A stretch of DNA of 64,000 nucleotides from Atherix ibis (taxonomy: Eukaryota; Arthropoda; Insecta; Diptera; Athericidae). The DNA lies in NCBI GenBank assembly GCA_958298945.1, contig OY282605.1, positions 32,590,811 to 32,654,810 on the forward strand, written 5' to 3'. Shown here piece after piece: positions 55,744 through 64,000 of this stretch. The notes under the pieces are model-generated. The model was not told the origin of the DNA. It saw nothing but the letters and a program-made list of their open reading frames with translations, and did no database searches. Position numbers and translations under genes: made by a program. The first letter of the stretch is position 1; each line of letters opens with the position of its first letter.

Positions 55744-56073
55744 ATGAGTAATCGTTGGTTGGCGTATTTGTCCCGGGACCCCTCTGGTTGTTGGCGCAGA
55801 CATTTTTGTTCGGCTTTTAGTCTGTTTGTATGTCTGCTCATCGGTCCATTGGCATGGACCACAGAATCAATAATGACAAAAGTGAACAGACTGCCTGGGA
55901 TAGACATTATTATTTCTATTCAAGATTACATGATAGCACAGCACAATCATTCAAATTTCAGTAATGCCGGACGACACTCAACTATGGGCAGTTGTTCGCT
56001 GGAAATGGATATTATTGTCTGTCGCACATATCACCACACTGACCTCATTTTCTTTATTAATCAACAGTGCTGA
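55744..56073 (+). other. 109-codon ORF in a GC-richer island, possible small secreted or membrane peptide
   Basis: The island 55550-56120 is richer in GC and free of readable transposon sequence. The ORF begins at an ATG in a good context (atcaccATGa), and residues 20-38 (HFCSAFSLFVCLLIGPLAW) form a hydrophobic stretch that could be a signal anchor. The rest is Ser/His/Ile-rich with several Cys. No relative recognised. A conserved regulatory island is an equal alternative. Confidence 0.2.
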
Positions 56074-56119
56074 CGACATCAACATTTTCCTATCACATCG
56101 GTTTTTGCTTTTGGAGTGT

Positions 56120-56925
56120 TGACCACCAAACTTAGACTGATTGGGCTTGTTCTATTCTATTCGACTTTACGTTTACTCGACTTTTATTCCAATGCAATAA
56201 TAATAACAATCATAATCAAAATGGTTGTTGCCTTTTCAATTTTGGTCATGTAGGTCTACGCTGTACGCATTCAGAATCATTGCCTACGGAAAGTTAAGAA
56301 AACATAACCCGATTTGAATTTATTTGGAAATATTTCCTTAGAAGTGTTTGAACGTTGCATAATAGATTCCCTTGCCCTTTTTACTATTAGATAAAGTCCG
56401 AGTTCCACTTTCACTTTTCCCGTTCAGATTGTACAAAAGTTAACTGATCTTCTTTCTGGAAATTAGGTAATGAATGACAAGCGATTGGGCGGTCTTCAAA
56501 CGAGCTAAATTTGTGTAATTTCCGGAAATTAGAAATTGACAAATTAGTTAATATTAGAATGAAATCCAAACTGTTAACTATAATAGATAAAATGGAATTC
56601 TTTAAATAATCATTTGGTTTTTTTTCTCGAAAGTATCTTTAGACTAAAGTTTAAAAGATTTTCAAACAAACTTAAGATAAAATTGGTTGATTTTTTTATG
56701 ATATTTTGAAATATTATTTACCTTCTTCTAAATTGGAATGGCAGAAAAACATTTCTCAAAATCAGATGGTGAAATTGACAGCTATTTGAAAAAAATTTAA
56801 ACGGTTCTAAGAAATTTACTTAATACAATAATCTGAAAATATCATATACTAAATCAGATTGCTCTTACGTTCATTATTTTAGTTTTAAAAATAAGGGGTT
56901 CCTGTACAAATAAAAACAAGAAAAA
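56120..56925. other. Intron sequence, nothing recognised
   Basis: Mixed to AT-rich. No coding match. Confidence 0.4.
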
Positions 56926-56929
56926 TGAA

Positions 56930-58990
56930 AATTTTCAGTAACAATATTTGTTGAAAACCTGTAATAAAAATATCCAGAAAAAATTGAAAATATTCAATAA
57001 AAATTAGCAACAAAAGTTTTCAAAAAAAAAAATTTCAATTGAACTTTTCAGTAAAATTTAAAAGAAAATTACATAATTTTTTATGTATAACTTTTCGGTT
57101 AAAAATCTGTAATTAAAAATTAAAAAAGATAATTTTAATTTAAATTTTCAGTTAATAACTTTGAGTAAAAGTTTTTAATTTAAAAACTTTATTAAAAATT
57201 GTCTAAAAAAATTTTCGATCTTCAGTCCAATATGTTAGTAACATTTTTCATTAATAAACATTCAAAATATAAAAGAGTCCTTGGAAAATTGGCTATATTT
57301 GGAATAAAAAATCCTCTAAAAAATTGGCTTCTTTCAAAATAAAAAAAAGTTCTTGAAAAAATGTTTAGCAAAATTTCCAGTACATATTTTCAGTACAAAT
57401 TCTCAGTTAAAAATTGTCTGTACGAATTTTCAGTGAAAAATTTCAGTGAATATTTTCAATAAATATTTCTGTAAGAAGTTAACATTTTTGATCAAAATTC
57501 TCTGTACAAATTTTCAGTAAAAAATTTTAGTACAAAGTTTCAGTAATAATCTTCAGTAAACATATTTGGTAAACATTTTCAGTCAAAAATTTCAGTAAAA
57601 ATTGTCGGTCAAACTTTTCTGTAAACATTTTCAGTGAAAACTTTCCGTAAAAATGTTCAGTAAAAATTTTCATTTTTTTTTAAATATTAGACAAAAATGA
57701 AGAATATTTTCCGTAAAAATTTTTAGTATACATTTTAAGCCAAAATTTTCAATACAAATTTACAGTACGAAATTTTCATTTTTTTTTTAATATTAAACAA
57801 AAATGAGAATTTTTTACTCAACTTGAAAAAAAATTTCTGTACAAATTGTCAGTCAAAATTCTCTACAAATTTTCAGTAACAATTTTTAGTACACATTTTC
57901 AGTAATAATTTTCAATAATAATAATTTTTGGTAAACATTTTAAGTCAAAAATTTCAGTAAAAATTGTCGGTCAACCTTTTCTGTAAACATTTTCAGTGAA
58001 AACTTTCCGTAAAAATGTTTAGTAAAAGTTTTCATTTTTTTTAATATAAGACAAAAATGAAAAAAAATTTCCGTAAAAATTTTTAGTAAACATTTTCAGT
58101 TAAAATTTTTAGCCAAAATTTTCAATACAAATTTTCAGTACGAAATCTTCATATTTTTTTAATATTAGACAAAAATGAGAATTTTTCACTCAAAAAATGA
58201 AAAAAAATTTCTGTAAAAATATTCCGTACAAATTGTCAGTCAAAATTCTCTACAAATTTTCAGTATCAATTTTTAGGACACATTTTCAGTAATAATAATA
58301 TTTGGTAAACATTTTCAGTCAATAATTTCAGTAAAAATTGTCGGTCAAACTTTTCTGTAAACATTTTCAGTGAAAACTTTCCGTAAAAATGTTTAGTAAA
58401 AATTTTCATTTTTTTTAAATATTAGACAAAAATGAAGAAATTTTTCCGTAAAAATTTTTAGTAAACATTTTCAGTTAAAATTTTTAGCCAAAATTTTCAA
58501 TACAAATTTTTAGTACGAAATTTTCATTTTTTTTTTAATATTAGACAAAAATGAGAATTTTTCACTCAAAACATGAAAAAAAATTTCTGTAAAAATATTC
58601 TGTACAAATTGTCAGTCAAAATATTCTGTACAATTTTCAGTAAAAATTTTCAGTAAAAAGTTTTAGTCAAAATTTCTAGTTAACATTTTTAGTCAAAATT
58701 TTTAGTACAAATTTTCAGTAAAAATTTTCAATAAAAATTTCAGTCAACATTTTTAGTCAAAATTTCCAGTCTACATTTTCTGTAAACATTTACGGTAATT
58801 TTTTTCAGTCTAAATTGTTAGTCAAAATTTTCAGTCAAAATATTCAGTACAAATTTTAAATCAAAATTTTCTAAGTAAAAATGTCCACTTTTTTTTAAAT
58901 ATTAGACGAAAATGGGAATTTTTAACTTAAAACTTGAAAAAATTTTTTGTACAAATTGTCTAATAAAATGTTCAGTAAAAATTTTCTAAA
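56930..58990 (+). repeat. Minisatellite type I with ~365-bp higher-order period
   Basis: The attttcagtaaaaa-type unit again, here organised into larger repeats. A landmark (tcggtcaa.cttttctgtaaac) occurs at 57605, 57967 and 58341, periods 362 and 374 bp, each with an intervening tattagacaaaaatga segment. Two units of minisatellite type II are embedded at about 57268-57358. Confidence 0.9.
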
Positions 58991-58999
58991 AGTTATTTT

Positions 59000-60070
59000 T
59001 TTAAATATTAGACGAAAATTTTTAATATGAAAATTCGAAGAAATTGAACAAAATAAATACGCTCTTCAAAATTCGACATAAAAAAACATTTTTAAAAAAA
59101 ACCAGTTTTGTGTTTAAAAAATTCGAGTTACAGTTTTTAAAAATTATCTAAGATTTCAGTAAAAATATTCCATAAACTGTCAGTAAATTGTCGCAGGTAG
59201 CAAATTTTTATGTTAAAAGAAAAATGCCAAAAACCAAATGGATGTTTTGCAAATGGCTTAAAACGAAAATACAGGTACGACAAGCACTTGCTTATGATCC
59301 AAAAGAAGAAAAAAAACATTTTCACAACTGATCACGTAGAATAAATACTTTTGCTTGTTTATTTTCTGCTATCAACGATACAATCCAGTACAATTGAACG
59401 AAAGAATTCCAAAAGTTTAAAAATAATTGTTTATCATATTTTGTGCATTTAAATATAATATTTCTATTGAAATTAATTTTAGAAGAATTTCATTTTTAAA
59501 ATAAATGAAATGAAACGAAACGAAATGTTAACAGTCAGCCAAGTGGAAATTATCAGCAGAATTTTTTAGTGGGTGGATTTTAGTATGTGCCTGCCTGGTC
59601 TTCCAGCAATTAAACAACAGAAAAACGGAATTTCATGCTGTACACACCAGTGCATGTGTTTATTCATAAAAGTTAATGTTAACATAAACAAATGAAAATA
59701 ATAAAAAAGCCACTAATCATAGTTCAAAGTTTTATCTCAAGCGGAAAGAATATTTCTCAGTATTAGATCATTTTTAGAAAAAAGTTAAATTGTGACTTAA
59801 TTTCTGGGATTGAAGGGGTACTACTATTGGGGATCATTATTGTCAATAAGCGGTATTTGGTAGTTTTATGATTGTAGGATATAATTAGAAAAAATTAGTA
59901 ATTTTTCATAGTTAATTAGTCGCATTGCTTAATTAGTCGTAAATTAATTGCATCTAGCCAGTGAATATCTTAAGTATTCTAAGCAGTTAAACTAGTTGGA
60001 TTTATAAATTGTTTAACACATGATACTCTAAATGAAGAAAATTTAAACAAAACCATTTTAATCGTACATA
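59000..60070. other. Intron sequence, nothing recognised
   Basis: AT-rich; no repeat family or coding match. Confidence 0.4.
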
Positions 60071-60073
60071 ATA

Positions 60074-60740
60074 CGGGGGTGAATTGATAAGTCAGTAACA
60101 AATCTGATAGATGTCACTACCAACATGGAAATTATATTTTTTCCAATAAGTACTATCTATTAGAAGATCAGCTGTGAAATTTTTACCTTTGAAATGAGTT
60201 TTGTCTTTGAATTAAAAATGCAGAAAGATGAATTTCTTAGCTTTAAAAGCATTATTTTTTTTGGGTGGATATTGAAAGATATTAAAAGGACTTCTTGTTA
60301 CTTGCTAGGATGATTCATAATTGGTTTAATGAATTCCGATATGTGTGTCAGGGCACTAGTGATGGCAGACGTTCGGGACGTCCAAATGTAGTGACGACTC
60401 CAGAAACTATAGAAAAGGTTTATGATATTGTTATGGAAGGACAAAGGATTTAAGTTGGCAACAAGAGCAATCTAAGCAGTGGGTATTTTTTCCAGTTGAG
60501 AAGGCTCCAAAGCAAGCAAAATTTTGTACATCACCCGGTAAGGTGATGGCCATCGTTTTTTTTGAATGCAATTGACATTTACTTCACAGACTACTTGGAG
60601 GAACAAAAATCAATAAGTAGTGAATCTTATTCATCACTGCTGGATGGTTTCGATAAAAAAAATGCAAATGAAAGTAAGTCATTTAAAATAGAAAAATATC
60701 GTTTTTCAACACAATAACGCACCAGTGGATCTTTCAATTG
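60074..60740 (+). pseudogene. Mariner relic (third subgroup), 5' and central parts
   Basis: A terminal-repeat-like start (gggggtgaattgataagtc at 60074) leads to WFNEFRYVCQGTSD (60312 on), GRRSGRPNVVTTPETIEKVYDI, QWVFFPVEKAPKQAK, PGKVMAIVFFECN, and in other frames IDYLEEQKSI, LLDGFD, then VFQHNNAPVD at about 60705-60730 (second catalytic Asp position now Asn). GRP linker, K-V-M-A-x-V-F-x-D strand and DNAPA motif order identify a mariner. It stops abruptly where an oppositely oriented relic begins. Confidence 0.75.
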
Positions 60741-61520
60741 GAATCGTCTTCAGGTCATAGGTTACACTTCTTTGAATGAACAAAAAATTGGATCAGGTAA
60801 ATAGGGGAGCTGGGAAACTAGAGAAATTCCTTTTATCAATAAAAAAAATCATTGTTGGCATTGACCGTGCAACAGGGACCATTGTGATGGTTTAGAATCG
60901 AAGGGCGAAGAATCCCCTTTCTCTGAGCTTTTCACGGAATTCAAGAACTTTAATGCCAGTCGACGGTATATCCTCACAATCACCTTCACTTGTTCCATAC
61001 TTTTATCATAGTTCGATATTGAAGTTCTCTCTATCTGTGACACGTGGCGTTGTTATAGTGGACTCGTGGGAGTGCTGGAAAACTGGAACTGGAATCGCCT
61101 TCCACTCCTCGGTTACAACCCTTTCGATAATATGGACAGTAATAAGATGACGTACATTCAGGTGTTTTTTTATATATTCGGGAATAAAAATTCACGAGGA
61201 CTATGATCAGGTGTTAATTTTCTGCTGTGTGTGGGGGGGGGGGGGGGTGGGGTTGTATAATTATTAGCATCTCTTTGTTCGACAAAAACACGTTGATGAA
61301 AATATCCGTTTGACAGACAGCGTTCTTATGGTGGAGCATCCAAGTTTTGACGCGGAAAAAAATCTTTTTTTAAGGCCCTTCAAAAATTGTTTGACTGTTA
61401 ATCAACGCTTTGACCACACAAGATCTCTCACTTGTTTCACATTTTTATCGTTTTTGATGTTAAAAGAGGGCAGATTTAGCTCCTTCCGGTTTTTTTCTGT
61501 TTCAAAATAGGAAAAAATTG
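60740..61520 (-). pseudogene. Mariner (SETMAR-like) relic, apparently two overlapping pieces
   Basis: Minus strand: FNIKNDKNVKQVRDLVWSKR (about 61480-61395; helix-turn-helix to catalytic linker), then KHLNVRHLITVHIIERVVTEEW and KAIPVPVFQHSHE (about 61170-61060), then NGPCCTVNANNDFFL and QLPYLPDPIFCSFKEV (about 60900-60750), which precede the KHLNVRH block in an intact protein. The order shows two partial copies or a rearrangement, as at 47350-48107. Decayed in all frames. Confidence 0.7.
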
Positions 61521-61559
61521 TCATCAAATAGTGTCGTTATACAAGAAACAAACGCCTTT

Positions 61560-62130
61560 TTTAAGGTTCCTGGAGAAGAACTCCTCGCTTTTGGAGGTGA
61601 GATAGTGCCATTTGCACACCCTTAAAAAAATTCCACTGCCATTTGCACACCTTCAAAATTTGCGTACTCATTTATATAAAGTTTTACGGCGATCTGGATA
61701 GGTTGTTGTCCGTTGCAACCAAACTCTGCAATTTTTTTGTGTATATTTCCTTGTCACATGCGGTCTAGCGTTGTCATGAATAAACAGTATGCCCTTTTCG
61801 TGACAAAATGGACGTTTAAGTTGAATGTCAGTTGAATTTAAAATTTGAGGGCTACATCTAGGTTAGTTAATGTAGCATTTGTGGTGATTATATTACGGAG
61901 CGCTTTATCATTGACATCTGATGACCTTCCTCAAAAGTCAACCGAATAAAATTTTATAAGCCATCTTCGGCATATCCGAGCCTTTCCAAACACTTCACAC
62001 AAGTTTTTTGCTGCCTGTACAACGTTATTTCCTATTTGGAACTCATACAGTATATAATGTCTTAGGTGAACTTTTAATTCACTCACGTTAACGGTTCTAG
62101 AGGTTGCGAAAAAATTTCTGTAAACTAACA
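61560..62130 (-). pseudogene. Mariner (DD34D) relic
   Basis: Minus strand: VSELKVHLRHYILYEFQIG, NVVQAAKNLCEVFG, RICRRWLIKFYSVDF (helix-turn-helix), SSDVNDKALRNI, then after a deletion of the first-Asp region HEKGILFIHDNARPHVTR (second Asp preserved), followed by decayed C-terminal sequence. The HTH resembles the relic at 5604-6463, suggesting one subfamily. Confidence 0.82.
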
Positions 62131-62134
62131 ATCT

Positions 62135-62435
62135 ACCTGCTCAAACCGGTTTCACTCCAATTAGAATTCTTACTAAGGACCCATAACGCATGGAAGTGTA
62201 CTGCACAACTTTTCCCTCACACTTTATAGTCTACAAACGCCTTTTGGGCGGCCCTCTAGAAATTTTGGTGGACAAATAGTAAAATTAAAAAATTTTGTGT
62301 TAAAAAATCAGAAAAAGTGATTAAAAAATCAAAAAAGAAAAAATTTTCAAAAAAAATGTTCTACTTTTATTTTTTATGTGACGTATTTTTAAATAAATTT
62401 GAAAATGCCTTTATTGTTTTAAAAAAAAAATTTAA
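62135..62435. other. AT-rich spacer, shares junction sequence with 30180 and 38400
   Basis: The poly-A/T rich segment about 62290-62400 (aaaaaatcaaaaaag..., ttttattttttatgtgac) resembles the sequence just left of the 5' leaders at 30250 and 38480. Confidence 0.45.
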
Positions 62436-62439
62436 AATC

Positions 62440-62900
62440 GAAAAATTTAAGGGTGTCCCAAAAATTACGCAAGATTTGAATTTTGCGCCATTTATGCGGT
62501 TAAGTGTTGCTAACGAAGAAAAAAAACAACGTGACAGCTGACAGTTCAGGGTTATTGAAAATGCAGCGCTACACAACAGAACAGCGCCTTTGTCATTGTT
62601 GAGCGATATTTTAAAAATAATGAAGGTTGGGCAGTTACAGATCGCATTTGAGGTTCAGAAAATCCACAAGTTTGGTTGGGATTTTGGGGTGGAGGCATTA
62701 TCCAATGCAGCTGGTCAGGTAATAACAGTTGATGGTGATAATCCAGTTGCAAGATATGAATGTGGACGACAAGTGGTTTCAACAATACGGTGCCACATGC
62801 CATACAGCCCAAGAGACAATTCAATTACTGCATGAGTCATTTACTTCTTGCGTGAATTTTAAAGTATATTTTAAAAAATTGTTGTTAATAAAAAATCTTA
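62440..62900 (+). pseudogene. DD41D transposase relic, copy 9
   Basis: Best-preserved left end: gggtgtcccaaaaattacgc (about 62451), leader with gtgacagctgacagttc, then ATG 62561 and MQRYTTEQRL followed by a frameshift and VERYFKNNEGW, matching the DUF4817-type N-terminal helix-turn-helix of the family. After a deletion: MQLVR-like debris, VDDKWFQQYGATCHTAQET (second Asp replaced by Tyr), IQLLHESF. The C-terminus is missing. Confidence 0.8.
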
Positions 62901-62904
62901 GAAT

Positions 62905-64000
62905 TATACTATGAAATGGCAGCTGGTATAAACTAAATTGGGCGAAAAATTCAAATCAATTCAATTTTATGGGTTTATATTGACTTCCAACTCTCCAAAA
63001 TGGGGTCAACTCTCCAAAATATCAAAGTGAGTATGCCTAATCAGTTCTCGTTCAAAAGGAATCATTTGTAACAAAATATTTTTTATCTTTGCATTTGTGA
63101 GACCTAAATTTTGTTGTTGTTTTTGGAGAATGCAATTTTTAAAGAAAATTTTTCTCTACAAAAACTACTTATTTTTGTAATTATAAAAATTCGTACAATA
63201 AATTTTTAAAAAATAATTCTTTTGATGCCTCGATTAATAGATTGAAATTTAGATTTTTATGAGATAGAAAAAGGCAACTTTAACTTAAAAGATACATCGT
63301 CGAGATAGTCGTGGTATCGATTCCAAACAGGATGGTGGGAACATTATCTTCCGTGTTTATCGAAGTAATCACCTCATCTTCATCAGATTTGCTATTTTTG
63401 CCATTGAATCGACTGCAATTTACAGAGAACTTGTTACTCTCGTAGATGATAATTTTGTTTTTCTTTGTTTTTTTTTCTTTTTCAAAGTAATCAATCGATA
63501 TTGTGTGTCTAATATAAACAAATATTTGCCAATCATTTTGAAACGCTTTCAAATCAAAGTCAATCCGATAAAAATTAATTTTAAACGCTTTTTACTATTC
63601 AAGGTTTTTTCTTCGTGACATTGCTTGTCAATTTGTGCAATTTGTAGTTGTTATTATCTTCTGTTAATATTTGCTATTATATTTTATTCTTACAACTACT
63701 ATTGCTATTAAAGTTTCTATTACTTAGTATTATTATTTTTATTATTATTATTGGCTTCCGCGTGCACAATTGAAAAATAACAAAAATAAATAAAATTAAC
63801 GTTCCAGTTGACACGCGTTCATGTACTTTTGTTGCGTTACCGTCAAAATATTTGTCGAATTTGCGCATATTTATATGTGTTTGTGTGTGGGGATGGATGA
63901 GCGTACAGATGGATGGGTGAATAGATGGATTAATGGATGGTTGAATGGGGATAGCTGCCACAATCAATCTTCGTCTCGAAATGAGTCTAATTTTTGTTTC
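62905..64000. other. Intron sequence to window end, nothing recognised
   Basis: AT-rich. A degenerate (GGAT)n/(TGGA)n tract lies at about 63890-63945. No DIP2 exon is visible before the window ends. Confidence 0.4.

Larger units (their letters stand above)
4815..64000 (+). other. DIP2: DIP2 intron 1 (5' part), at least 59 kb
   Basis: The intron opens with a consensus GTAAGT donor. No sequence encoding the expected continuation of the DMAP1-binding domain (G-D-I-T-Q-K-G-Y-E-K-K-R) was found by reading the plus strand to the end of the window. All recognisable proteins in this span are transposon-derived and lie on both strands, as expected of intron or intergenic DNA. An unrelated nested gene cannot be excluded. 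The end of the intron lies outside the window. Confidence 0.7.

Overview
The window reads as insect, most likely dipteran, nuclear DNA. It is strongly AT-rich and contains Tc1/mariner, pogo/Tigger, jockey-like, R1-like and RTE-like elements, many short tandem repeats and a canonical GT splice donor. No bacterial operon, LTR element, CRISPR array or intact tRNA/rRNA gene was seen. The species cannot be fixed from the sequence.

One host gene is supported. After an AT-rich flank carrying three tandem ~0.5 kb repeats (1045-2575), a more GC-balanced promoter/5' leader region (about 2700-4732) leads to an ATG at 4733. The 27 codons that follow match the N-terminus of DIP2 (Disco-interacting protein 2, start of the DMAP1-binding domain), and the exon ends at a perfect GTAAGT donor at 4815. 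No second DIP2 exon was found, so 4815-64000 is read as the first part of a DIP2 intron 1 of at least 59 kb.

Almost everything recognisable in the intron is transposon debris. (a) Mariner DD34D relics: 5604-6463, 6746-7206, 17385-18561, 20379-20810, 40960-41788, 47350-48107, 60074-61520 and 61560-62130. (b) A DD41D (rosa-like) DDE_3 transposase family in many broken copies: 9230-9650, 12380-13390, 22440-23620, 24960-27060, 29430-30250, 30250-31900, 37740-38480, 48380-48960 and 62440-62900. (c) A Tigger/pogo relic with terminal repeats (30745-31759) sitting inside a DD41D copy. (d) A jockey-like LINE with adjacent ORF1 and ORF2 (33157-36800, minus), 5' truncated, ORF2 broken by one inferred frameshift, plus two older plus-strand relatives (15985-19168 and 38560-39040). 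(e) R1-like, RTE-like and RNase H-bearing LINE relics at 7504-8560, 19776-19884 and 41790-45600. Two minisatellite families fill 51640-52610, 53620-54680 and 56930-58990.

The most unusual structures are: a 725-bp higher-order tandem array (25163-26830) whose ~240-bp monomers are pieces of a transposase catalytic domain; four near-perfect fold-back duplications (arms 23-31 bp, loops 4-12 nt), three of them inside transposon relics; and a head-to-head transposon junction shared by three loci. A few small ORFs or GC-richer islands in the intron (14232-14450, 27804-27950, 53195-53479, 55744-56073) are neither clearly transposon nor clearly gene and are flagged as such.
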